Source of the DNA: Bradyrhizobium semiaridum
GTDB taxonomy: Bacteria; Pseudomonadota; Alphaproteobacteria; Rhizobiales; Xanthobacteraceae
Direction: 5' to 3'
Assembly: GCF_020329505.1 (NCBI RefSeq)
Contig: NZ_JAGKJJ010000023.1
Location: 1-40,000, forward strand
DNA length: 40,000 nt
Of the stretch, positions 16,827-24,080 are shown in pieces; the stretch's first letter is position 1, and each line of letters begins with the position of its first letter. Below the pieces are notes generated by a model. It was not told where the DNA came from, did not search any database, and worked only from the letters and a program-made list of their open reading frames with translations. A program made the position numbers and the translations under genes.

Positions 16827-17330
16827 CTAGTCCTGGGCGGCGGCGTGCCGACGCCGGAAGCGCGATGCCGCGAGCCAGGCGGCCAGCAGGATGACCGCCC
16901 CAGCAGCCATTGCCTGGGTCGTGGTATCGGCACCCGACCGGGTGGTGGCGATCAGCCGCGTCGCGACCGGCGCTGCGACGGCGCGCTTGAGCATGCCGGC
17001 CTGTCGGCTGCCGCGCGGCACGTGCGGCGCCGGACGCGCAAGCAGCACGCGGCCTATAACCAGCCCTAGCAGTCCGAGCAGCACGAAGGCGCCGCCGATC
17101 GCGGCATAAGCGATCCAAATCCCATAGCGCACCTCGATGGCGTGGAAGCCCGCGGCAACGCCGATGCCGATCGCAATCAGCAGCGAGACGGCGCCCATCA
17201 GCATGAGGCCGCCGGCGAGCGCGTAGCTGGTGATGAGGCGGCCGATCCATCGTCGCCAATCGGCAAGGTAAGAACCGACAATCAGACTGAGCGATGACGG
17301 TTGTCTGGCGGCGCGCATAGCGAGGTCCAT
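16827..17330 (-). CDS. small membrane protein, holin-superfamily-III-like
   Basis: The 167-residue protein has two adjacent hydrophobic helices (about 35-62 and 70-98), a basic linker (RPAPHVPRGSRQAGMLKRAV) and a third helix near the C-terminus followed by RFRRRHAAAQD. The helix pair resembles the 'actinobacterial holin-X / phage holin III' domain common in stress-related membrane proteins; this is a weak family guess. It is the first gene of a two-gene unit with the YihY-like protein, three bases apart, and a GGAAC-N16-GGTT element sits about 20 bases before the ATG. The role is unknown; envelope maintenance under stress is inference. Confidence 0.75.
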   Translation of the reverse strand: MDLAMRAARQPSSLSLIVGSYLADWRRWIGRLITSYALAGGLMLMGAVSLLIAIGIGVAAGFHAIEVRYGIWIAYAAIGGAFVLLGLLGLVIGRVLLARPAPHVPRGSRQAGMLKRAVAAPVATRLIATTRSGADTTTQAMAAGAVILLAAWLAASRFRRRHAAAQD

Positions 17331-17348
17331 CGTGGATCGGCATCCGAC

Positions 17349-17373
17349 AACCCGACAGGTTGATCGACGTTCC
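17349..17373 (-). promoter_or_regulatory. candidate EcfG-type promoter
   Basis: On the minus strand GGAAC (17373-17369), a 16-base spacer and GGTT (17352-17349) match three of four -10 bases of the GGAAC-N16/17-CGTT consensus. It lies immediately before the 16827-17330 / 15732-16823 gene pair. Confidence 0.5.
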
Positions 17374-17420
17374 TCTGCCCGGACACGCGGGACACGCCGG
17401 CGCCGCTGACGACCGGACGC

Positions 17421-17864
17421 CTAGACGACTGGGGGAAGGTTGGTGCGCGGCGGCAGCGAACTCGGGAATGGCCGCGCCACCATCAGCGTCGCGCGCTCGT
17501 CGGTTTCCAGCGCGATCTTCTGGGCGAGCATCACGTCGCCCGCCGCCAGCGAGCCCGCGGGCCGAAAACACCAGCCGACCACAACGCGATCACTGCCATC
17601 CATCTCATAGACGTTGGTCGACGTGCCGTAGCAGATTCGGTACCGCTTGCCGGACTCCGATCCGATGACGTCGAAGCGATGGTACTTCACGAATTGCGAT
17701 CGCTGCTCCGGCGACAGCCAGGCGGACATCAGCGCCAGCGCGCGTGCCTCGGTCCGTTCATAGGCCTGCCAGCGGTCGCGGATCGCAGCCAGGGTGGCGC
17801 GCAACACGCCGGAGAGACCTCGGAGCGTGGATCGCAGCGGCATGTCGCGCAAACCGGCGATCAT
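17421..17864 (-). CDS. conserved protein of unknown function
   Basis: The 147-residue soluble protein is not assigned to a named family. A basic N-terminal helix (about 1-55, with RATLAAIRDRWQAYERTEARAL) precedes a motif-rich core WLSPEQRSQFVKYHRFDVIGS and SGKRYRICYGTSTNVYEMD, a pattern I recall from short rhizobial proteins of unknown function. The C-terminal part GDVMLAQKIALETDERATLMVARPF is likely beta/alpha. It is the last gene of a four-gene unit; its ATG is four bases past the preceding stop. An alternative start is at residue 8 (MPLRS). The role cannot be inferred beyond probable stress association. Confidence 0.72.
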   Translation of the reverse strand: MIAGLRDMPLRSTLRGLSGVLRATLAAIRDRWQAYERTEARALALMSAWLSPEQRSQFVKYHRFDVIGSESGKRYRICYGTSTNVYEMDGSDRVVVGWCFRPAGSLAAGDVMLAQKIALETDERATLMVARPFPSSLPPRTNLPPVV

Positions 17865-17868
17865 GGCA

Positions 17869-18090
17869 TCAGCCGCCGACCAGCCTCGGGTAGAACAGGG
17901 TTTCCTCGGCGGCCGGATCCAGCGCGCGGACGCGCTCGACCTCGCCGGAGGATCTCCGCACCGCGGCGGTGTAGCCGTCCGCGGTCAATTCGCTGAAACG
18001 GGCATTCGCCCAGGCGAGCTGCTCGCTGTCGTTCGGATCGAACTGCTGCCTTGTGTCACCGGAGTGATCCATCACCAAGATCGTTGCCAT
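17869..18090 (-). CDS. small conserved protein of unknown function
   Basis: The 73-residue acidic soluble protein begins MATILVMDHSGDTRQQFDPND and continues as a short alpha/beta unit (WANARFSELTADGYTAAVRR, then DPAAEETLFYPRLVGG). The AEETLF.PRL ending is reminiscent of small proteins encoded beside stress genes in Bradyrhizobium; I do not know a named domain. It sits 33 bases after the membrane-protein stop and overlaps in spacing with the next gene (four bases). The start follows AAGGGAGACGG, a good ribosome site. Confidence 0.72.
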   Translation of the reverse strand: MATILVMDHSGDTRQQFDPNDSEQLAWANARFSELTADGYTAAVRRSSGEVERVRALDPAAEETLFYPRLVGG

Positions 18091-18123
18091 TGCCGTCTCC
18101 CTTGAAGGACATTCACAACTGCA

Positions 18124-18972
18124 TCAGACCAGCGGTACGGTCGTTGCCGGCCTGCCGCCCATCCACTCCGGCAACGCGGCACCGTCGCGATGCCGTCCGC
18201 CCGCGCAGGCGGCGGCCCAGGCCGCGACCGCGCCGAACAGCAGCGCCGCCGCGACCGAGAAGGCCAGGATCACCGCGCTGCGCCGCGAGCGCTGGATCGC
18301 GGTTCTTGCATCGCCCATGACGCTGTCGACACGCTTCTCAGCGTCGGCAGCGGCGAGCCCGGTCGAGGCCGCAACTTGCTGGATCAGGTAGGTGCGATCG
18401 TCGTTGCTGACGCCGCTGCGGCCCGAGCTCGTCAGCAGGATGCGACCCGCTTCCGCACGTTCGTAGCCGAGATCGATATTGGCCGGCCGCCGCACCGACC
18501 GGTACAGGCGGTCAAGCTCTGCGCTTAAAAGCGGCTCGGCCGCCGTCGCCGACGGCCGGTCCTGACTCACCGGACGCGCGGTCGACAAGCCGAGCAGCGC
18601 GATGATCGACACGCTTATAATGACGGCGAGCGCCCAGGCCGTGAGACCATGAAGGCCGTCGCGGTTTTCGATCACATCGGACGGCGCTGCGCCGATCACG
18701 CGTTGCGCACGGCCGGCGATGTAGCCGCCGACGCCAAAGCTCACCAGCGCTTGCAGGATCAGGTACAGCCCGGACAGCAGCGCAAGCGCGGCCGATGCAT
18801 CGCGCCACGACGGCGAGCTCGAGCTCACACCCAAGCCGACCGCGGCTCCGAAACCGATCAGGATCGCCGACAGCGCCGCCGCAGCCAGCGCGCCGGCGAA
18901 TACCGGGCTCCACTGCAGCCGGAGGCCGGTCCTGTCGGCGGCGGACGCGGCAAGCCCATGCTCGTTATCCAT
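18124..18972 (-). CDS. four-helix membrane protein of unknown function
   Basis: The 282-residue protein has predicted helices at about 20-50 (WSPVFAGALAAAALSAILIGFG), 62-88, 108-128 and 230-252. A soluble, probably periplasmic loop of about 100 residues lies between helices 3 and 4 (RPVSQDRPSATAAEPLL... to QQVAASTGLAAADAEKRV). The loop includes a helix resembling the ASTGLAAADAEKRVD repeat seen in related rhizobial membrane proteins. No catalytic motif is visible. It starts seven bases after the 24-residue peptide gene and is followed by two small genes, forming one unit. A membrane stress role is inferred only from context. Confidence 0.75.
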   Translation of the reverse strand: MDNEHGLAASAADRTGLRLQWSPVFAGALAAAALSAILIGFGAAVGLGVSSSSPSWRDASAALALLSGLYLILQALVSFGVGGYIAGRAQRVIGAAPSDVIENRDGLHGLTAWALAVIISVSIIALLGLSTARPVSQDRPSATAAEPLLSAELDRLYRSVRRPANIDLGYERAEAGRILLTSSGRSGVSNDDRTYLIQQVAASTGLAAADAEKRVDSVMGDARTAIQRSRRSAVILAFSVAAALLFGAVAAWAAACAGGRHRDGAALPEWMGGRPATTVPLV

Positions 18973-18979
18973 GGCGCGC

Positions 18980-19054
18980 CTACCGCAATCCGAAGAACGA
19001 CAAGATCGCCAAAATGACCACGATCAACCCGACCAGATAAATCAACTGGTTCAT
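18980..19054 (-). CDS. 24-residue single-helix membrane peptide
   Basis: A very short gene starts MNQLIYLVGLIVV and ends SFFGLR: one uninterrupted hydrophobic helix with a basic C-terminal residue. The case for translation is strong because GGAGGAG stands nine bases before the ATG (an excellent ribosome site), the stop lies seven bases before the next gene, and a GGAAC element stands about 50 bases upstream. It is too short for most gene finders. Short peptides of this type recur in rhizobia in my recollection, with no known function. It may regulate or associate with the downstream membrane protein. The longer in-frame reading from 19315 lacks a ribosome site and is rejected. Confidence 0.72.
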   Translation of the reverse strand: MNQLIYLVGLIVVILAILSFFGLR

Positions 19055-19083
19055 GCAAATCTCCTCCGTCCACGTGGTCTGAC

Positions 19084-19108
19084 AATCAGGCGGGGAAGCC
19101 AAAGTTCC
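19084..19108 (-). promoter_or_regulatory. weak candidate EcfG-type promoter
   Basis: On the minus strand GGAAC (19108-19104) is followed after 16 bases by GATT (19087-19084): a perfect -35 but only half of CGTT. It is placed to drive the small-peptide operon 19054-17421. No gene is supported between here and the tRNA terminator at 19359. Confidence 0.38.
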
Positions 19109-19358
19109 TATGCGGAGGAGACAGCGGGATACGAGTGCGGCCAACGAAAGAGCCCGCTGAAGCGAGGCCAAGTCTGTTGTCGCGGCCTCCTCGTCGCGAC
19201 CGCGGATCACAAGATGGCTGCAAGTTGCGAGCGCTCGGGCGCGATACCGCCCGTCGGCACGACGGCGGCGCAATCGCTTCAGGACAGCGGCCATAGCCTG
19301 GTCAACGCGCGCCAAATGTCGAAGCCGCGTCGGTCGTCACGGCCGCGCCCATGACAGA

Positions 19359-19400
19359 CAAAAATAAAACCCCAGCGATCCACCCGGATTGCTGGGGTTT
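19359..19400 (-). terminator. rho-independent terminator of the initiator tRNA
   Basis: On the minus strand AACCCCAGC (19399-19391) pairs with GCTGGGGTT (19376-19368) around a 14-base loop, followed by a T-rich run (TTATTTTT). It begins 12 bases after the tRNA CCA. Confidence 0.9.
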
Positions 19401-19411
19401 CTTTACCAATT

Positions 19412-19488
<77 letters not shown>

Positions 19489-19854
19489 TTAAACCGTTGC
19501 ATGCCTTGCAGAAAGGGAGCCTCAAGCGACCGGCCAACGCGTCTGACGGCGCCGATCGATACGACTTGGGGGCTTCCTGAGAAGGCGACCCGGGCCGAAG
19601 CCGTCGGGTGCGGGGGGTATGTATCAATGCAACTTCGGTTTGGAAAGCCCCGCGAGCGGTTTTTTGAGGATTTTATGACGCCGGATTCACCGGTTTCCGG
19701 ACGAAATCCTCCGCGCGGGACCGGACCTTGCCTGAAACCGCGAAAAAGCGGAGCTTTGCGCCCAACAATCCGCCAAGGACAGACATCCCAAGTCAACGAC
19801 AGACATCCCAAGGGGATTATCCCGGAACGACAAGACACCGGGAACGGCGGACAA
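19489..19854. other. gap upstream of tRNA; short direct repeat
   Basis: This gap of about 365 bases must hold the tRNA promoter on the minus strand. The only structure seen is GACAGACATCCCAAG repeated at 19778-19792 and 19798-19812 (20-base period), just before the GMC remnant. Reading frames through it lack starts and family features. Confidence 0.5.
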
Positions 19855-20052
19855 GTGACCGACACATTCGATTTCGTGGTGGTGGGCGCACGGCTCGTGC
19901 GGCTACGCGGTGACGGGCGGCTGTCGGAGGATGCGGCTACCTCGGTGGCGCTGCTCGATGCCGGCGGCAGGAACGTCGACACGGTCTTTCACCCGAGCGC
20001 CTGCGCGTGGTCGTCGCCTCGATCATGCCGACGCTGATCGGCGGCAACACCT
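19855..20052 (+). pseudogene. collapsed GMC oxidoreductase (choline-dehydrogenase type)
   Basis: From GTG 19855 the frame reads VTDTFDFVVVGA, the FAD-binding start of GMC oxidoreductases. It then goes out of frame across the GxGxxG loop (SCGYAVTG is readable one frame away) and returns at RLSEDAATSVALLDAGGRN. About 30 bases later, in another frame, ERLRVVVASIMPTLIGGNT reproduces the characteristic GMC C-terminal segment. Roughly 60 residues therefore remain of a protein normally 530-550 long: both ends are present and the middle is deleted. It ends against a family C palindromic repeat at 20055. Not functional. Confidence 0.8.
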
Positions 20053-20054
20053 CA

Positions 20055-20096
20055 GTCATTCCGGGGCGCGACGACGTCGCGCGCCCCGGAATGACG
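20055..20096. repeat. dispersed palindromic repeat, family C, short form
   Basis: GTCATTCCGGGGCGCG and CGCGCCCCGGAATGAC form a near-perfect hairpin with a small loop. It directly abuts the GMC remnant. Confidence 0.85.
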
Positions 20097-20289
20097 GCTG
20101 TGGATGTGGCAGAGTCAAACCCGAGACGCGCGCATCAATGAAGATGATTTCTTTACTGACATCGAATAGGTCGGACATCGACAGGTTCCCGGATATAACG
20201 GCGGCGATTGATAGCTACAATTGTCCCGAATGTGAGCCCGATTCATTCATCGGGGGACCGCGAGAGAATGGCGCGGGGAATTCCCTTCG

Positions 20290-20805
20290 ATGAATCTGTT
20301 CGACGCCGCTGTCACCATCGGATTGCTGTTCGCGGTCGTGACCGGTTTCACGACCGGCCTGCTGCGCAGCGCGCTCACGATCCTGGCCTATCTCGTCGCC
20401 ATGCCGATCGCGGTCGCCGCAATGGCGATGATCGGACCGCACATCACGACGCTGCCCTCCTCGCCCTTTCCGCAGAACGGCGTGCTGCTGTTCGGCCTGT
20501 TCCTCGTGATCGGCGCCGTGCTCGGCAAGATGGCGCGGATGATGCTGGACGACGCGGTCGGCTCAGAGATCGGGATTGGCGACCGGCTCGGCGGCGCACT
20601 GCTGGGCGGGGTCCGTGCCGGGCTCGTCGTCACCACGCTGGTGCTGATTTTCGACCAGTTGATCCCGCTCGCCAACCAGCCGCAATTCCTCAACGGATCG
20701 CAATTGCGGCCGCTGTTCTCGGCGGTCGGGCAAACCGGAATCCGCTCGTTGCCGCCGGAAGCCACCCTGGCGATCGAGCGGCTGCGGCGCGAGCGCCGCA
20801 TCTAG
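20290..20805 (+). CDS. CvpA family membrane protein
   Basis: The 171-residue protein has four hydrophobic helices followed by a short soluble tail ending RLRRERRI. It matches the CvpA/colicin V production family: N-terminal NLFDAAVTIGLLFAVVTGFTTGLLRSALTILAYLVA, then GVLLFGLFLVIGAVLGKMARMML and a DRLGGALLGGVRAGLVVTTLVLIFDQLIP segment. The family is an inner-membrane protein linked to envelope integrity and, in enterics, colicin V export; the biochemical role is not known. Here it has no purF neighbour. The ribosome site before the ATG (GGGGAATTCCCTTCG) is modest. It is probably monocistronic. Confidence 0.85.
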   Translation: MNLFDAAVTIGLLFAVVTGFTTGLLRSALTILAYLVAMPIAVAAMAMIGPHITTLPSSPFPQNGVLLFGLFLVIGAVLGKMARMMLDDAVGSEIGIGDRLGGALLGGVRAGLVVTTLVLIFDQLIPLANQPQFLNGSQLRPLFSAVGQTGIRSLPPEATLAIERLRRERRI

Positions 20806-21095
20806 GGCACGGTCGGCGTACCAAATACCGAAAAACAACCCCATGCAAAGGAGCAGGCGGCCGCCGGCACCCGGAAAAGCGACTTGACGCGTCAGGCAAC
20901 TCGGGGGTATTTTTCATTATTCCGAAATTGCGCACGCGCCCGCCACCCGCGCACCAGGGGCCCCTCAGGCATTGCCCAGGCCGTTCCCGCCGGGCATGCA
21001 CTTATGCATCGCACGTCCCTTATCGCCGCCGCCGCGCTTGGCTACAATGCGCGCATCGAACACTAGAAACCACCCGACATTTCAGGGAGTGAACC

Positions 21096-21878
21096 GTGGA
21101 TCTTGGAATCAAAGGCCGCCGCGCCATCGTCTGCGCATCGAGCAAGGGACTGGGCCGCGCCTGCGCGATCGCGCTCGCCAATGAGGGCGTGCATGTCACG
21201 TTGACGGCGCGCGGCGCCGAGGCGCTGAAGCAGACCGCGGACGAGATCCGCAAGGCGCATCCCGGCCTCACCGTCAACGAGATCGTCGGCGACATCACGA
21301 CGCCGGCCGGCCGCGAGGCGGTGCTGAAGGCCTGCCCGGATCCGGACATCCTGATCAACAATGCCGGCGGCCCGCCGCCCGGCGATTTCCGCAACTGGAC
21401 CCGCGACGACTGGATCAAGGCGATCGACGCCAACATGCTGACGCCGATCGAGCTGATCAAGGCCACCGTCGACGGCATGATGGCGCGCAAGTTCGGCCGC
21501 ATCGTCAACATCACCTCGGCGGCGGTGAAGGCGCCGATCGAGATCCTCGGCCTGTCCAACGGCGCGCGCGCTGGCCTCACCGGCTTCGTCGCCGGCCTGT
21601 CGCGCAAGACCGTGATCAACAACGTCACCATCAACGGCCTGCTGCCCGGCCCGTTCGAGACCGACCGTCTGCGCAGCACCGGCAAGGCGGAAGCCGAGAA
21701 GCGCGGCATTCCGGTCGAGCAGGTGATGGCCGAGCGCGCCAAGCTCAACCCGGCCGGCCGCTTCGGCCAGCCCGATGAATTCGGCGAAGCCTGCGCCTTC
21801 CTGTGCAGCGCCAAGGCCGGCTTCATCACCGGGCAGAACATCCTGCTCGACGGCGGCGCCTTCCCGGGAACGCTGTGA
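21096..21878 (+). CDS. SDR-family protein with degenerate catalytic site
   Basis: The 260-residue protein has the short-chain dehydrogenase fold. The cofactor loop reads ASSKGLG (residues 14-20) in place of TGxxxGxG. DILINNAGG (84-92), NITSAAV with Ser141 and the C-terminal GQNILLDGGAFPGTL are normal. The catalytic YxxxK is replaced: Ser154 and Arg158 stand where Tyr and Lys belong (LSNGARAGL). This resembles a recognised FabG-like subgroup whose tetrad is imperfect, so a redox reaction is uncertain. The start is GTG at 21096 after AGGGA. It stands alone, with repeats downstream. The substrate is unknown. Confidence 0.88.
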   Translation: MDLGIKGRRAIVCASSKGLGRACAIALANEGVHVTLTARGAEALKQTADEIRKAHPGLTVNEIVGDITTPAGREAVLKACPDPDILINNAGGPPPGDFRNWTRDDWIKAIDANMLTPIELIKATVDGMMARKFGRIVNITSAAVKAPIEILGLSNGARAGLTGFVAGLSRKTVINNVTINGLLPGPFETDRLRSTGKAEAEKRGIPVEQVMAERAKLNPAGRFGQPDEFGEACAFLCSAKAGFITGQNILLDGGAFPGTL

Positions 21879-21960
21879 GGGCGGTCTGGTACGAGCGCGC
21901 ACGGGCGCGGCGCCGACGGTGCTTACCGTCGGCGAGATGATTTTGATTAAGGCTGCACGG

Positions 21961-22142
21961 GAGGTGGGAGGGCTCTCTCCCCCTCCAGCTCTCCCCCGCT
22001 GGAGAGAGGGGTAAGCCACAAACACCGCTCGCGCGGCTTACCCCTCTCCCTAACCCTCCCCCGCAAGGCAGGGCGATCGCATGTGAGGCGCGTAAGCTTA
22101 TCGGCTGGTTCACTTCGCCTCTCCCGCTTGCGGGGGAGGGAG
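21961..22142. repeat. dispersed repeats, family B (CCCTCCCCCGCAAGG type)
   Basis: Inverted pairs GCTTACCCCTCTCC / GGAGAGAGGGGTAAGC and GCTTGCGGGGGAGGGAG versus CCCTCCCCCGC are visible. The same type is at 32742-32903. Confidence 0.7.
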
Positions 22143-22303
22143 CCCACCGCCAACGCCTACATCACTCAAATTCCCATATGCGACTGCCTGCCCCGCGAGG
22201 GGGAGGGAACCCATCCATTGGTGCCTTCCTGACTTATCGACCGTCGCAGCGGATGTGCATACGCTAGCGCGCTTGCGGGGACGAGACGAGCGAAGCTCAC
22301 TTT

Positions 22304-22448
22304 AGGAGGGTTGGGGTGAAGGGTTTCCATCCGGCGAGCACTGGCGGTTTGTTCAGCAGTGTGCCTCGCCCCTCACCCGGATCGCTGACGCGATCCGACC
22401 TCTCCCCGTAAAGGACGGGGAGAGGTGAAGCGAGAGAGGTGAAGCGAG
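22304..22448. repeat. dispersed repeat, family A
   Basis: It carries TTGGGGTGAAGGG, CATCCGGCGAGCA, CACCCGGATCGC, GCGATCCGACCTCTCCCC and GGGGAGAGGTGAAGCGA. The last element is followed by a second GAGAGGTGAAGCGA. Confidence 0.8.
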
Positions 22449-22467
22449 CAGCGGCGTGGCCTCGGAC

Positions 22468-22881
22468 CTACTGCACCGGCGTGATGCGCTCGCCGCCCGG
22501 CCGCAGCCCGAACTCGTCCAAGCCTTCGGCGAGGAGATCACCCAGCATCGGCTCGCCCAAGAGATAGCTGGCGACGCGGCTGGTGCGCCCGCGCGCGGCT
22601 TCGCGGCGCAGATCCGTCCATTCCTCGATGGTGCCGTCGCCGCGGCCGAGCCGCATCAGCGCGACGAGGTCGACCTGCTCGTCCTCGCTCAGCGCGTCGA
22701 TGAAGCCGGTGATCTCGCGCGCCACCGGATCGACGCCGTCGTCCTCCAGCACGTCGATCATGTCATCGTCGGCGCCGTTCGAGCCGGAGGCGGGATCGAC
22801 GAGCCCCTCCTTGACGTCGAATTCCCGCGCCTTCTCGATCAGGAAGCCGACCTTTTCAGCGGAGATCATGAGTTCCGGCAT
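22468..22881 (-). CDS. DUF3775 family protein
   Basis: The 137-residue acidic, helical protein fits DUF3775: N-terminal MISAEKVGFLIEKAREFDVKE, central DMIDVLEDDGVDPVAREITGFIDALSEDEQVDLVALMRLGRGD and C-terminal ASYLLGEPMLGDLLAEGLDEFG. The domain has no known function; its sequence suggests a compact helical bundle without cysteine or metal motifs. The ATG at 22881 is preferred over a longer in-frame reading, which would run through the promoter of the divergent MBL gene. A GTGAACTTAGGAGTG-like ribosome site precedes it on the minus strand. It is divergent from 23000-23851 with about 118 bases between. Confidence 0.85.
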   Translation of the reverse strand: MPELMISAEKVGFLIEKAREFDVKEGLVDPASGSNGADDDMIDVLEDDGVDPVAREITGFIDALSEDEQVDLVALMRLGRGDGTIEEWTDLRREAARGRTSRVASYLLGEPMLGDLLAEGLDEFGLRPGGERITPVQ

Positions 22882-22999
22882 GCCGCACACTCCTAAGTTC
22901 ACAGGGCGGTAACGCAGCACGCGCCGACTTGATCCATTGCGCCACCGCGCGGAAACCCGCATGGTTCGGGCAGAGCAACAAGAAACGGAGGGCGCACGC

Positions 23000-23851
23000 A
23001 TGCACTGGACGGTTGGCAGGGTCAGGATCACCAAGGTCGTCGAGCTCGAGACCGTCGGCAGCACCCGCTTCATCCTGCCGCTCGCCGGGCGGGAGGAAAT
23101 TCAGAGCCTGCCCTGGCTGATCCCGCATTTCGCCAATGAGGACGGCCGGCTGAAGATGTCGATCCACTCGCTGCTGGTGGAAACGCCGGAGCACCGCATC
23201 ATCGTCGACACCGGGCTCGGCAACGACAAGCAGGGCCGCAACGTGCCGACCTGGAACAACCGGAGCGATCCGTTCCTGGAGCGGTTGACCGCGGCGGGCT
23301 TTGCGCCCGACAGCATCGACACCGTGCTGTGCACGCATCTGCATGTCGACCATGTCGGCTGGAACACCAGGCTCGTCGGCGGCGAATGGGTGCCGACCTT
23401 CGCCAATGCGCGCTACGTGTTCGGCCGGACCGAATTCGAGCACTGGCGCGACCACTCTGACGATGCCGCGCATGCCGCCGTGTTCGCCGATTCGGTGAAA
23501 CCGATCGCCGACGCCGGCAAGGCCGAGCTGGTGCCTGATGATATCAGGCTGACCGAGGAGATCACGCTGATCCCGACGCCGGGTCACAGCCCCGGCCACA
23601 TGAGCATCCACATCAAGTCGAGCGGCGAGGAAGGCCTGCTGACCGGCGACGTCGCCCATCATCCCTGCCAGATGTATCATCTCGACTGGTCGTCGACCGC
23701 GGATTCCGACCAGAAGCAATCGGCGGCGACGCGGCGCGAGCTGTTTTCACGCTTCGCGGACACACCGACGCTGGTGATCGGCGGCCATTTCGATGCCGGC
23801 CACATCAAGCGCGATGGCGATGCGTTCCGGTTCGTCGCATTGGGTGCCTGA
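23000..23851 (+). CDS. MBL-fold metallo-hydrolase (paralogue 1)
   Basis: The 283-residue protein has a complete binuclear metallo-beta-lactamase site: HLHVDH (His113, His115, Asp117, His118), His196 in TPGHSPGH, Asp217 in TGDVAHHP and His263 in GGHFDAGHI. The overall pattern resembles lactonase and organophosphate-hydrolase-like MBL proteins, but the substrate is not determined. Over residues 111-150 it matches the second MBL protein (27029-27898) at 30 of 40 positions, so the two are paralogues. The start at 23000 follows CGGAGGG. It is the first gene of a plus-strand run with FAH, GST and serine-hydrolase genes; a 230-base gap with a repeat separates it from the next. Confidence 0.92.
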   Translation: MHWTVGRVRITKVVELETVGSTRFILPLAGREEIQSLPWLIPHFANEDGRLKMSIHSLLVETPEHRIIVDTGLGNDKQGRNVPTWNNRSDPFLERLTAAGFAPDSIDTVLCTHLHVDHVGWNTRLVGGEWVPTFANARYVFGRTEFEHWRDHSDDAAHAAVFADSVKPIADAGKAELVPDDIRLTEEITLIPTPGHSPGHMSIHIKSSGEEGLLTGDVAHHPCQMYHLDWSSTADSDQKQSAATRRELFSRFADTPTLVIGGHFDAGHIKRDGDAFRFVALGA

Positions 23852-23872
23852 CTCGGGCCACTTGCTGGAAAT

Positions 23873-23937
23873 GTAGCCGGATGAGCGGAGCGACATCCGG
23901 GATAGCGATCCCGCATATCGCTTCGCTCATGCGGGCG
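23873..23937. repeat. dispersed palindromic repeat, family D, diverged
   Basis: GTAGCCGGATGAGCGGAGCG, with CATCCGGGATAGCGATCCC in the middle and CGCTTCGCTCATGCGGGC at the end, is a diverged copy of 8065-8152. Confidence 0.7.
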
Positions 23938-24080
23938 ACGATGGGGCCAGGCAGCCTTGAAATATAGGCTGGCTGCAATGCAGTGCGCTCATGGCGGTTG
24001 AATTTCACCGCGCGCTGTTCCATGAAGCTTGTCGAGGTATACCAGCAACAAATCCTCAGGACATCGTAGGGAGTGATCAC

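Larger units (their letters stand above)
21879..22467. other. repeat-filled gap
   Basis: This stretch of about 590 bases contains no gene. It holds family B repeats (about 21961-22142, CTCTCCCCCTCC / CCCTCCCCCGCAAGG / GCTTGCGGGGGAGGGAG) and a family A copy (22304-22448), whose end has a local duplication GAGAGGTGAAGCGA repeated in tandem. Confidence 0.75.
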
